DNA of 64,000 nucleotides from Veillonella parvula (GTDB lineage Bacteria > Bacillota > Negativicutes > Veillonellales > Veillonellaceae), in the NCBI RefSeq assembly GCF_902810435.1, contig NZ_LR778174.1, positions 1,351,501 through 1,415,500 of the forward strand, in the 5' to 3' direction. The translations under genes were made by a program, and so were the position numbers. Shown piece after piece: positions 53,517 through 61,958 of the stretch. Each line of letters opens with the position of its first letter. Positions within the stretch are counted from its first letter, which is position 1. The notes beneath the pieces are model-generated. The model saw only the letters and a program-made list of their open reading frames with translations. It ran no database searches and was not told where the DNA came from.

Positions 53517-54515
53517 CTATTTATTTACGATTTTATTAATATTTTTTAATTCAATACGCAAAGTACCATCATCATTAGTTTTTATCTCAATAAACTCACG
53601 ATTTTTCATATATTCTACAGGAAATGAAATCTCAATACCTGTATCTGTTTTAATCTTATGATGCTCTCCAACCTTCGTGGCAAACTCACGATTGACTGGC
53701 AAAGGACGCAGCATATCCGCATCAGCTAATTCTTTTTTTGCCGCCTCTTGTTGAATGGGATTCGCTTTAAATACCTCTTCTACAATACGAACAGGATCAA
53801 CGGTATCTGATACTTCTGCATTTTTAGCAATCATAGATTTAGCGGTTGTCAACTCAACAACGCCATCAGACTCATGAGCTTGAGCCACCTTATCTACGAT
53901 AGCTTTTACCTTTCTCACCGTATCTCGCGAGGATTGATTAGTCCCTAATTGCAAGACCTTATCTGCTAAGATATAAGATACCTCACCATCAAATTCACCT
54001 TTAGGTTCAAAAACACGAACACTAAAATCATTGAGATTAATAGATGCAAAGGCCCGTAATTTTTGTGACGGCATAGGTAATACTGCCTTATGAGAAACGA
54101 GCTCCGTAGCCAATGTACCATCATCTTCACTGAATAGTTGATGGGTAAAAGCATCATGAGCTTGGCACAGAAGAATACAAACATAGGACGTATCCGTAAC
54201 GGCTTCACAAATAATCGTATCAATAACAACGGAATCCGTAGCTTGTTTCATGTATGTAAACAAGCTTTCACCTACATTCTTAGATAAATCAATAAACTTA
54301 AGCACTCCATTTTTATAGTCTACTAATTGTTTACCTACAGGACTCGCATCATGTAAGGTTCCGGTTCTAGCCCCTGGATCTTTGAAAGCCTTAACTACAT
54401 GATTTGCTATATAATCTTGTATAGCTTGATCCCCAACCTTTAATTCATGTTCAGAATATACAGCTAACGAGGACGTAAAGTCGAAAATCTCTAGCGCCGC
54501 CTTATTAATCTGCAT
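53517..54515 (-). CDS. 37-kDa nucleoid-associated protein (NdpA/YejK family)
   Basis: A 332-residue protein with the N-terminal family pattern (INKAALEIFDFTSSLAVYSE), the F-x-DPGARTGTL segment, and FMN-free alpha/beta core ending GIEISFPVEYMKNREFIEI. Family members associate with the nucleoid; function is poorly defined. It follows the ligase gene by 27 nt behind AAGGAGGCATC and may be in the same transcript. Confidence 0.82.
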   Translation of the reverse strand: MQINKAALEIFDFTSSLAVYSEHELKVGDQAIQDYIANHVVKAFKDPGARTGTLHDASPVGKQLVDYKNGVLKFIDLSKNVGESLFTYMKQATDSVVIDTIICEAVTDTSYVCILLCQAHDAFTHQLFSEDDGTLATELVSHKAVLPMPSQKLRAFASINLNDFSVRVFEPKGEFDGEVSYILADKVLQLGTNQSSRDTVRKVKAIVDKVAQAHESDGVVELTTAKSMIAKNAEVSDTVDPVRIVEEVFKANPIQQEAAKKELADADMLRPLPVNREFATKVGEHHKIKTDTGIEISFPVEYMKNREFIEIKTNDDGTLRIELKNINKIVNK

Positions 54516-54542
54516 GATGCCTCCTTGTAGTACAAAAAATGT

Positions 54543-55838
54543 TTACCCTTTATTATACCACTCTTTTAACTTTCGTTTATCAACTTTTGAGCATTCCGTA
54601 AGGGGTAACATAGGAACTTCTATTATAGCTTTTGGCCACTCTACAGGAGGTCTTTTATTATGAATAAGTTCTATAACTTCACTCAATCTAACCTCACCAT
54701 CTAGCACCATATAAACTACATAGTCTTCCCCTCGTATCTCATCAGCAATATCGATAATAGCAACCTCGGAAACCCCTTGTAAGGATTGTAAATACAATTC
54801 CATCTCTGGGATAGAAATTTTATATCCCCCTTTATTGATTACGTCACCTGCTCTCCCATTAAACATAAGATACCCGTCACTATCAATGTATCCACAATCA
54901 TTTACAGTATACGTATTGGGAATCCCTTCAATACGATAATTTGTTGTCACATAAATGACATTATCATTCTCTGCGATTTTCACGGTTGGAAATGGTCTCC
55001 CTACCGTACCTTCTCGCGCTAACCATTCTTTACCAGTGCAATACGTTATATAGTTAAGCTCTGATGCACCATAGTACAAGATAAACTCCATATCAGGGCA
55101 TATATGTTGTAACTGTTCCATTAATTGTCGATCCAGAACTTGAGATCCTGCAATGATGTATTTAATGGATGATAATTTACTTTTACAATGTCGAACCAAT
55201 AATCGTAGTTTCGTTGGTAATGCATATATATGGTCTACATTGTATTCCTCTATAAGCTGCATCCATCTACTAGGACGCAAGGAACTCGTTGTAACAACAG
55301 TCCCTCCAGCCCATAAAGAGGCAATGACCATATTGCTAACACCTGTGAAACTAAAGCTTCCCTGTAAAAAGATTTTAGTATCTTTGTTTGTATGAAAAAT
55401 ATCATTTTGAATATCAAAAAAATCGCGCCAAGATATTTCTCGTCTCCACAAAGGTTTTGGTTGTCCCGTAGTCCCCGATGTAAGTACCCCAAAATCAGCT
55501 AATGGCGGTACACCTTCATAGGCTATAACACGAGCTAGCTCATCTACATAAGCCGTATCCATCTCATTGTGACATACCATAGGAATATTACCTTTATGTA
55601 ATGCCCCAAGCCACTGTGTAAGTTGTTCAACAAACGACAGTTCCTGAATTAAAAGAATCTTAGTATTTAATGTCTTTTTAGACTGAGTAAGATTTACAAT
55701 GCGACTTGTATTATTAATACCGACCGATAGAATAGCATCATATAGTTCACCATATGTATATTGTATGTCATCTACGATTAAAGCCATTTTATGGGGCTCT
55801 AAATCTTTATGCTGTTGTAAGCGTTCAATAATTGTCAT
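54543..55838 (-). CDS. AMP-forming acyl-CoA/acyl-ACP ligase (ANL superfamily), YhfT-like
   Basis: A 431-residue adenylating enzyme: phosphate loop LTSGTTGQPKP (residues 119-129), YYGASELNYITYC (A5), GRAGDVINKGGYKISIPEMELYL (A7-A8) and a C-terminal SKVDKRKLKEWY with the A10 lysine, where the usual Gly before it is Ser. It is shorter than most family members, mainly in the N-terminal part. Its gene neighbours (thiolase, BioY, MaoC-like) recall Bacillus yhfT-yhfS-yhfU; a role in activating a biotin precursor acid is possible. One base separates it from the thiolase stop. Confidence 0.82.
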   Translation of the reverse strand: MTIIERLQQHKDLEPHKMALIVDDIQYTYGELYDAILSVGINNTSRIVNLTQSKKTLNTKILLIQELSFVEQLTQWLGALHKGNIPMVCHNEMDTAYVDELARVIAYEGVPPLADFGVLTSGTTGQPKPLWRREISWRDFFDIQNDIFHTNKDTKIFLQGSFSFTGVSNMVIASLWAGGTVVTTSSLRPSRWMQLIEEYNVDHIYALPTKLRLLVRHCKSKLSSIKYIIAGSQVLDRQLMEQLQHICPDMEFILYYGASELNYITYCTGKEWLAREGTVGRPFPTVKIAENDNVIYVTTNYRIEGIPNTYTVNDCGYIDSDGYLMFNGRAGDVINKGGYKISIPEMELYLQSLQGVSEVAIIDIADEIRGEDYVVYMVLDGEVRLSEVIELIHNKRPPVEWPKAIIEVPMLPLTECSKVDKRKLKEWYNKG

Positions 55839-55839
55839 A

Positions 55840-56946
55840 TTACATGCGTTCCATAATTAAAGCCGTACCTGTGCCCCCTGCACCAGCAATAGCACATAAA
55901 CCATAGCGACCACCACAAGATTCTAAAGCAGCCATACAGTGAAGCACTAATATGGCACCAGAACATCCATAGGGATGTCCATAAGCTAAGGCACCTCCAA
56001 GCATGTTATATTTTTTAATGTGATTAGGGTACGCCTTGTTAAAAAGAACATCAATGATGGCAAAAGCTTCATTCCATTCCACCACATCAATATCATCCAT
56101 AGTTAAACCTGTACGTTTTAAAATGCCTTCTGTACTTTCAAGAGCGCCCTCCGGACTAAACTGAGGGTTTCCTGCCCAAGGTTTAACGCTATAAATTTTA
56201 AAAGGACCTTTTTTATTAGATAAATATACAAAGGCCGCTCCATCATGAGTTAAACACGCATTGCCTGCATTTGTAATAGAGTCAGCTCCCAACAAAGGTT
56301 TCATCCTAGACAAGAGTTTCTCGTTCATCGTAGGTCGAATACATTCATCTATACATCTTTTACCATCTATAGTAATAGGTATAATATATGACTGTAAATA
56401 TGGGTTATCTAAAGCAGCTGATGCTCTTTGATGACTGCCAATAATATGTGGATATAAATCTTCCTTTGTTACATTGTGTTTATGGATAGTCCGCTCAGCC
56501 CCTTCGAGCATGGCTAAAGGCGATTGATCTTGGGGCGTAAATTGAGCTACCTTATAGGTTCCTTTTCGATCATCCCCTGATGCATACACTCGCTCTGGCT
56601 GTAACGACGAACTTTCAATACCGCCTGCAATAGCGGAATCCATAATACCAGACAAAATATGTGCATAGGCGATCTCAATACTCATCAAAGCTGAGGCACA
56701 TTGCATATCAACGGTAATAGCAGGCACAGAATTTGGTAAATTACACATAAGACCCATGAGACGGCCAAGGTTACCACCGGTACCAACTGCATTACCACAG
56801 AAGATTCCATCTATATGTGAAATAGTATAACGATTAATTATTTCATCAATTACTTGAGAGCCTAAAATCTCGGGTCTCATATGTTTATATTGTCCATTTA
56901 AAACGCCGATAGGACTTCTAAGCCCACCATGAATATATACTGACAT
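55840..56946 (-). CDS. Thiolase family protein (acetyl-CoA acetyltransferase-like), YhfS-like
   Basis: A 368-residue thiolase fold protein: nucleophile Cys83 in VDMQCASALMSIEIA, NEAFAII, GHPYGCSGAILVLHCM with the catalytic His, and the second Cys in GLCAIAGAGGTGTA. Slightly shorter than the usual 390. The order of chemistry (condensation or cleavage) is unknown. It lies between bioY and the ligase gene; a hairpin separates it from bioY. Confidence 0.88.
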   Translation of the reverse strand: MSVYIHGGLRSPIGVLNGQYKHMRPEILGSQVIDEIINRYTISHIDGIFCGNAVGTGGNLGRLMGLMCNLPNSVPAITVDMQCASALMSIEIAYAHILSGIMDSAIAGGIESSSLQPERVYASGDDRKGTYKVAQFTPQDQSPLAMLEGAERTIHKHNVTKEDLYPHIIGSHQRASAALDNPYLQSYIIPITIDGKRCIDECIRPTMNEKLLSRMKPLLGADSITNAGNACLTHDGAAFVYLSNKKGPFKIYSVKPWAGNPQFSPEGALESTEGILKRTGLTMDDIDVVEWNEAFAIIDVLFNKAYPNHIKKYNMLGGALAYGHPYGCSGAILVLHCMAALESCGGRYGLCAIAGAGGTGTALIMERM

Positions 56947-56967
56947 ATATACTCCTTCTATTAAAAG

Positions 56968-56996
56968 TAAAAAAGAGGCATCCCGCAGAATGCCAC
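56968..56996 (-). terminator. Hairpin between bioY and the thiolase gene (terminator/attenuator)
   Basis: Minus strand GGCATTC / GGATGCC stem with loop TGCG (one G-T pair), followed by TTTTTTAC. It lies just 12 nt after bioY and 22 nt before the thiolase ATG, so the downstream genes need read-through or a promoter inside bioY. Confidence 0.75.
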
Positions 56997-57008
56997 TTTA
57001 ATTGTATT

Positions 57009-57521
57009 CTAAATTTTAACTTTAGTTGCTAACCAAGAAGCAACCAGACATTTTACGATATCTCCAGGAATAAATGGAAACATGACTACAGGCAAGGCCG
57101 CCCAAAGTTCTGTTTTTGTAACAATCATAAAACCTGCTACACCAAAAAGGTACACTACAGGAATGGTAATCACAAGAGATCGCCAGGCATAAGAGAAAAA
57201 GCTTTTTTTAGAACCTTTAAATATACTTAGTAATGTATATGCAACTGGCCAAGAAAAAATAAAGCCACCTGTTGGTCCCAACAATTTGCCAAGGCCAGCC
57301 GTACCGCCAACAAATACTGGTAACCCAACTGCACCAAGCAAAATATAAATGATAAATACGATAAGTGCATCCTTAGGCTGTAACAATAAGCCGATTAATG
57401 TGGCTACCAAAGTCAAAGCCGTTACCATAGCGGGACTAAATGGCAATGGGAAAGAAATATATGCTGAAATACATAATAAGGCTGTTAATAAAGCCATTTT
57501 TGTTAAACGTCTTGTTTCCAT
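57009..57521 (-). CDS. bioY: Biotin transporter BioY
   Basis: A 170-residue membrane protein with about six helices and the BioY family pattern: N-terminal MALLTALLCISAYISFPLPF, GLPVFVGGTAGLGKLLGPTGGFIFSWP and FIPGDIVKCLVA. It is the S component for biotin uptake, either alone or with an ECF module. It follows the MaoC-like gene by 8 nt. Confidence 0.95.
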   Translation of the reverse strand: METRRLTKMALLTALLCISAYISFPLPFSPAMVTALTLVATLIGLLLQPKDALIVFIIYILLGAVGLPVFVGGTAGLGKLLGPTGGFIFSWPVAYTLLSIFKGSKKSFFSYAWRSLVITIPVVYLFGVAGFMIVTKTELWAALPVVMFPFIPGDIVKCLVASWLATKVKI

Positions 57522-57529
57522 AATTACCT

Positions 57530-58096
57530 CTAACTAATACATCTTTGTTTCAAAGATGATGAATCTTCATTTTCACCGAAAAACGTAGCCGAAAATGCCA
57601 ATGTATCACCAATGTAACCTTCTACATGAGCATCTTCAGGATATTCCACCAAAGTTACCTTGTCATCTGCAATAACTGGTGCATGAAAATAAATCGCCAT
57701 TTGCAGAGCAGATTTACTAATATTCCAAAAATCCCACATCGTTTCTAAAATCATGCAGCCAGGAACAACATAAGGATTCTCACGATGGATGGAATTCGTA
57801 TCATTAATATCATTTACAAATCGTATAACCTCTTCCTTAGAAAAAGATATAGCACCATCTGTTCCCTGTTGATTTATAGTAGAACGAATATTAAATTGTT
57901 TTGGCACTGGTCGTAAATCGACCATTAAGAAGCCAGACGTATCCATAATACCAATTGTGGTGGTTTTTGCTACTTTCGATACAATTTCACATACGGTTCT
58001 ATCACTACCTGAGGAATCATAATGCATATGTTTAATAACGCTATGTCCCGGTAGGTTCAAATCATTATTACATAATGCTTTAAATAATGTTCTCAT
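57530..58096 (-). CDS. MaoC-like hotdog-fold protein in the biotin-linked operon
   Basis: A 188-residue protein. Residues 93-104 (FVNDINDTNSIH) match the MaoC hydratase motif with Asp99 and His104, followed by VVPGCMILETMWDFW (second half of the hotdog signature) and VEYPEDAHVEGYIGDTLAF. The N-terminal ~85 residues do not show a known motif. It is the first gene behind the BirA-like promoter and could hydrate an enoyl-CoA/ACP; the activity is inferred. Confidence 0.7.
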   Translation of the reverse strand: MRTLFKALCNNDLNLPGHSVIKHMHYDSSGSDRTVCEIVSKVAKTTTIGIMDTSGFLMVDLRPVPKQFNIRSTINQQGTDGAISFSKEEVIRFVNDINDTNSIHRENPYVVPGCMILETMWDFWNISKSALQMAIYFHAPVIADDKVTLVEYPEDAHVEGYIGDTLAFSATFFGENEDSSSLKQRCIS

Positions 58097-58130
58097 ATAA
58101 TCACAGTCCTTTTATTTATTCAATATCTTG

Positions 58131-58159
58131 ATTATAATCAACATTATTTCATTCGTCAA
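58131..58159 (-). promoter_or_regulatory. Promoter of the MaoC-bioY operon
   Basis: Minus strand TTGACG (plus 58154-58159), exactly 17 nt, TATAAT (58131-58136). The leader is about 25-30 nt. The -35 hexamer lies in one half of the BirA-like operator. Confidence 0.8.
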
Positions 58160-58186
58160 CAAAAGGCATTGTTCATATGTTAACAA
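58153..58186 (-). promoter_or_regulatory. BirA-type biotin operator candidate
   Basis: Minus strand TTGTTAAC (plus 58179-58186), 18 nt, GTTGACGA (58153-58160). Compared with TTGTTAAC-N18-GTTAACAA, the first arm is perfect and the second matches 6 of 8. The 18-nt separation equals that of the E. coli bio operator arms. It covers the -35 of the promoter that drives the MaoC-like gene and bioY. Confidence 0.65.
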
Positions 58187-58213
58187 ATATCAAATGAGTT
58201 TGAAACTATAAAC

Positions 58214-58242
58214 AAAAAGAGCCTATGATACATATCATAGGC
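58214..58242 (-). terminator. Terminator after galU
   Basis: Perfect inverted repeat GCCTATGATA / TATCATAGGC; on the minus strand it is followed by TCTTTTTG. It lies about 28 nt after galU. Confidence 0.88.
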
Positions 58243-58269
58243 CCCTCACGTGGAAGTTTCATAGATTAT

Positions 58270-59133
58270 CTATTTTAGATCCAATTCCTTTAGGTAAGCT
58301 TTAAAGCTTTCACCCAATTCTTCGTTGCGCAATGCATACTCAACAGTGGCTTTTAAATAGCCCAATTTATCCCCTGTATCGTAGCGAATACCTTCATATG
58401 CTAATGCATACGTATCCGTTTTAGAGGCTGCCAATGCATCAGTTAATTGGACTTCATTACCTACACCAGGCTTAGTAGCTTCTAAGATATTGAAAATATC
58501 TGGTGTTAAAATATAACGACCTAATACAGCGAGTCGAGATGGAGCATCCTCTTTCTTAGGTTTTTCCACCAAGTTATCAACGCGATATAAATTATCAGCC
58601 AATGCTTCACCAGATACAATACCATAAGAACTAACTTTATCTTCCGGTACAAATTGAGCGCCTAAAATAATACCAGGATGCTCATTATAGCAATCAATCA
58701 ACTGTTTTAAGCATGGATTTTCTGGATTGTAAACAATATCATCACCAAGTAACACTGCAAATGGCTCATCACCAATAAATGCTTTTGCACACAATACAGC
58801 ATCACCAAGTCCACGAGGTGCTTTTTGACGAATAAAGTGAACTTTAATGTCCGCCAAATCCTTGATCATAGCCAATGGTTTATTTTTACCTTGACTTTGT
58901 AATAACAATTCTAATTCAACACTACTATCAAAATGGTCCTCAATAGCACGTTTATTACGACCTGTAATAATTAGAATTTCTTCAATCCCAGAATCTAAAG
59001 CTTCTTTTACAATGTATTGGATAGCAGGTGTATCGACAATAGGAAGCATTTCTTTTGGTTGTGCCTTGGTAGCTGGTAAGAAACGTGTACCAAAACCAGC
59101 TGCTGGAATTACAGCTTTTCTAATGCGTTGCAT
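58270..59133 (-). CDS. galU: UTP-glucose-1-phosphate uridylyltransferase
   Basis: A 287-residue nucleotidyltransferase: VIPAAGFGTRFLPATKAQPKEMLPI (start of the active site), VKEALDSGIEEILIITGRNKRAIEDHFD, VLLGDDIVYN and VEKPKKEDAPS. It makes UDP-glucose for Ugd, GalE and envelope glycans. It follows the LptD-like gene by 13 nt and is probably cotranscribed. Confidence 0.97.
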   Translation of the reverse strand: MQRIRKAVIPAAGFGTRFLPATKAQPKEMLPIVDTPAIQYIVKEALDSGIEEILIITGRNKRAIEDHFDSSVELELLLQSQGKNKPLAMIKDLADIKVHFIRQKAPRGLGDAVLCAKAFIGDEPFAVLLGDDIVYNPENPCLKQLIDCYNEHPGIILGAQFVPEDKVSSYGIVSGEALADNLYRVDNLVEKPKKEDAPSRLAVLGRYILTPDIFNILEATKPGVGNEVQLTDALAASKTDTYALAYEGIRYDTGDKLGYLKATVEYALRNEELGESFKAYLKELDLK

Positions 59134-59146
59134 AGTATTCTCCTAA

Positions 59147-60700
59147 CTAAAAGTCTTTACCTACAAATTTAATTTTCCATTGATCATTTTTATTTTTATG
59201 TCCATCTTTATATGTTAAGTACATATCGAAGGAGTGTAAATCACGATGCCATGTATAATAGACAGAATCAATATCCCCACTCATCATGTTATTCTTAACA
59301 CTTACAGAAATATCATCTAGGCGAGTCAATTTATACGTACCGCCATAAATAAGCTCTTTTGGAAGTTCTGTCGTGTCAAAACGATAAGGGGAATTATTGT
59401 AGGTTATATTTCGTTGATTATAGCTAACCCATACATTAGCACGATTACCAACTTTAGATTGGAATCTAGCACCCCAATAAGGCATGCTACGGATACTACC
59501 ATCATAACCATAGTAGTCACGTTGGTAACCACCTAAGAAGCGTAAATCAGCATTTTTACCAAGCTTAATCGGATCATGAGAAACCTCTGCATAATATTCC
59601 TTATGAGAACCTTTTACAGAACCCTCTTTCCAATAACCAACATTAACACCACCACGTACAGTAATTGGAGAATTTCCTACATGATATGTATGAGTATCCA
59701 AACGAGCTTCACCTATTTTTTCTACCCATACTGTTTCATCATTATATTCATTAGATTCCTTGCTATAACCAACAGAAGCAGTCCCCCAAGGTAAATAATG
59801 ACGATATCCCACCTGTGGTTTAAAACCAGATTTAGAATACCAACGATAGTCAATATAAGCTTCACCATTTTTACCGATAGGATATTCTGTACTACCATGT
59901 AAGCCAATACCATCATCGTTACTATACGTAGGTTTTGGTATTAAGGAAAAAATACTAAATTTGCCTTCTTTGTCATGACGCAATGAAGTCGTATAAGATG
60001 GCAAGGATAATACTTTAAAGTTTTTAATATAAAAGGATGGTTTTTTAATAACGACTTTATCACCAGGATATACCTGAATATCTTGACCCTCCACACGATA
60101 ATCTGGAGTATGAACAAAAGCCATTGCATGTTTTGTAGTGACCATGCCCTTTTCCATATGGCCTATTTGTCCATCAAAAGTGGCGTTATTGCCCTTTACA
60201 TAATAGGGATCGCTCCATCCCATGGCTTGGTCTGCCTCAAAGTGACGATCGCTAGTGCGATATGTCATATTTTGACCTGTAATATCTTTTGTTTTACCGC
60301 CATCTTCCAAATAGCGATAGCCCCCAACAGTACGATATTCTGTAGTTTTAGTATTACCTTCAATACGCGGAGCCATCAAAGTTTGATTGCCTTGAGACAC
60401 CACAACATCGCCTTGAGCATATACATCACCTGTAGAGCCAGTATAAGACATTTTATTAGCATCGATACGTGTAGGCAACTGTTCAGCAGGAGCAGCAGAT
60501 TTCGCTTTTTCACCACGACGTACAACACGGATATTACTATATTCAGGTGTAGATGCTTTAGAAATTTCTCCTGCATAGGATTGACCTACGCTATCCAATG
60601 TATCTTGATATACAATAGTTGACTCAGTGGCGGCCCATACAGGTTGTGCTAAACAAACAACACATGCCGCTGCCAGCCATTGTACTTTACGTTTCCTCAT
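59147..60700 (-). CDS. LptD/OstA-like outer-membrane LPS assembly protein, short form
   Basis: A 517-residue exported protein: signal peptide ending QPVWA (about residue 23), an OstA/LptA-type domain (residues ~75-215: LPTRIDANKMSYTGSTGDVYAQGDVVVSQG, GNNATFDGQIGHMEKG), then a beta-barrel-like region of alternating strands ending in an aromatic residue (KIKFVGKDF), typical for outer-membrane barrels. It is much shorter than E. coli LptD (about 784). It supports an LPS-bearing outer membrane. Alternative: another OstA-like barrel protein. Confidence 0.82.
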   Translation of the reverse strand: MRKRKVQWLAAACVVCLAQPVWAATESTIVYQDTLDSVGQSYAGEISKASTPEYSNIRVVRRGEKAKSAAPAEQLPTRIDANKMSYTGSTGDVYAQGDVVVSQGNQTLMAPRIEGNTKTTEYRTVGGYRYLEDGGKTKDITGQNMTYRTSDRHFEADQAMGWSDPYYVKGNNATFDGQIGHMEKGMVTTKHAMAFVHTPDYRVEGQDIQVYPGDKVVIKKPSFYIKNFKVLSLPSYTTSLRHDKEGKFSIFSLIPKPTYSNDDGIGLHGSTEYPIGKNGEAYIDYRWYSKSGFKPQVGYRHYLPWGTASVGYSKESNEYNDETVWVEKIGEARLDTHTYHVGNSPITVRGGVNVGYWKEGSVKGSHKEYYAEVSHDPIKLGKNADLRFLGGYQRDYYGYDGSIRSMPYWGARFQSKVGNRANVWVSYNQRNITYNNSPYRFDTTELPKELIYGGTYKLTRLDDISVSVKNNMMSGDIDSVYYTWHRDLHSFDMYLTYKDGHKNKNDQWKIKFVGKDF

Positions 60701-60737
60701 GGTTACTAGAACTCCTATTACTTTAAGAATTTGTTAA

Positions 60738-61850
60738 TTATTGATTACGCTTTACAACAACGATAGGTTGAGAAACATTTTCTACAGGTTCTTCTGGCTC
60801 CTCAACTGCTGTAGTATCTTCAGCTACAGCTGCATTTTCATCAGTATCATTATTTTCTACATATTCTTCAGATTCACCTGTTGTATTAGGTACAGTTACA
60901 GCATCAGCTAATTCATCATCACTATGAGCTAAACCATCACCACCAATAACAAGACCTTGAATTGTTACGGAATCTTGAGGTTGTACATATACAGTAGCAC
61001 CAGCTGGGTACTCAATATTTTTACCTTTGATGAAAGCGCCCCCTACAAGCCCAACAGGACCGAGTAGAACTGCGCCCGCTACAGATGCACCTGCTGCTTT
61101 AACTTCACTACGGGTTTTATCCTTAGCCTCTTTACCTTGTACAGCAGTAAATTCTGTACCATCAATAGCTGGGATTGTATCAAATGTAATATCTAACGCA
61201 CCATTACGACCAAAGGAACGAGCCTTTTTCAAAGAAGTAATTGTTCCGGAACCTACAGTGCCCGCAGGTACTAATAAGACATTGCCATCCATTACATTTT
61301 CTGCAACAGTAAAGGATATAGTGTCACCTTCATGACTAGTTTTAGAAGAAACCGCTTCATTTAGAGTCACTTTGAACACTTGATTACCAGACAATGTACC
61401 TACTTGGTTAGTAAGAGCCACATTGCTACCATATACCTTTGTCTTCAAAGAGATAATACGTTTTTGTAAGGAACCGCTACCAATGCGACCATTAACGCTA
61501 CGTTCCATCTTTTCTACACGGTCTACAAGAGATCCTGCGTTAATGCTATTTTGATATGTATATTCCAATGCATCCATTTCTTCGCGCAAAGAAATATTAG
61601 TACCACTGCCTTCTACAGAATTGTAGAGGGAGTCAACACGTTTACTCAATGTTGCGGAATTACCATTGAAACCAGTACCATACACGGTTTCATCAAGTTG
61701 ATTAATGCGGTCCACAACAGCACCATCTTGTACGGCTCCATATACAGTAGTTTCTAAAACATTTGTTTTTTCAGTTACTGTGCCAGGAGCGGCAAATGCA
61801 GTGCCTGAAATTAGGGATGCCATTAAAAGTGTAAGTACTTGTTTCTTCAT
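60738..61850 (-). CDS. Secreted protein with 20-residue N-terminal repeats, function unknown
   Basis: A 370-residue protein with a Sec signal peptide (cleavage after TAFA, residue 20). Residues 32-140 hold six degenerate repeats of about 20 residues with the core L-x-x-T-V-Y-G at 32, 52, 75, 95, 115 and 135, helix-forming and probably a coiled coil. A middle domain (157-290) is beta-rich with GDTISFTVAENVM and VPAGTVGSGTITSLKKARSFG, and includes a glycine/alanine hydrophobic stretch (AAGASVAGAVLLGPVGLVGGAFI). The C-terminal 70 residues are acidic and low-complexity. Not recognised beyond that. ATG 61850 follows GTGGAGGAATTT. Confidence 0.75.
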   Translation of the reverse strand: MKKQVLTLLMASLISGTAFAAPGTVTEKTNVLETTVYGAVQDGAVVDRINQLDETVYGTGFNGNSATLSKRVDSLYNSVEGSGTNISLREEMDALEYTYQNSINAGSLVDRVEKMERSVNGRIGSGSLQKRIISLKTKVYGSNVALTNQVGTLSGNQVFKVTLNEAVSSKTSHEGDTISFTVAENVMDGNVLLVPAGTVGSGTITSLKKARSFGRNGALDITFDTIPAIDGTEFTAVQGKEAKDKTRSEVKAAGASVAGAVLLGPVGLVGGAFIKGKNIEYPAGATVYVQPQDSVTIQGLVIGGDGLAHSDDELADAVTVPNTTGESEEYVENNDTDENAAVAEDTTAVEEPEEPVENVSQPIVVVKRNQ

Positions 61851-61873
61851 AAATTCCTCCACAATGTATCTAA

Positions 61874-61890
61874 TGTATAACTGTTATACA
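61874..61890. promoter_or_regulatory. Perfect 17-bp palindrome, possible operator
   Basis: TGTATAAC-T-GTTATACA lies 24 nt upstream of the ATG of the repeat-protein gene and next to the terminator of the preceding gene. Position and perfect symmetry suggest a repressor site; the regulator is unknown. Confidence 0.45.
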
Positions 61891-61893
61891 ACA

Positions 61894-61925
61894 GAATAAG
61901 CACGGGCCTAAGACCGTGCTTATTC
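61894..61925 (-). terminator. Hairpin after the 148-residue secreted protein gene
   Basis: Stem GAATAAGCACGG / CCGTGCTTATTC with an eight-base loop, about 33 nt after the stop. The T run is poor (TTCTGTTG), so termination may be partial. Confidence 0.65.
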
Positions 61926-61958
61926 CCTGAGTCTATCAATTTATATGCTCAGTGGCCA

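Noticed and set aside
60083-60622. Plus-strand 179-codon frame
   Set aside because: Antisense to the LptD-like gene, His/Cys/Ile-rich mirror composition, no ribosome-binding site.
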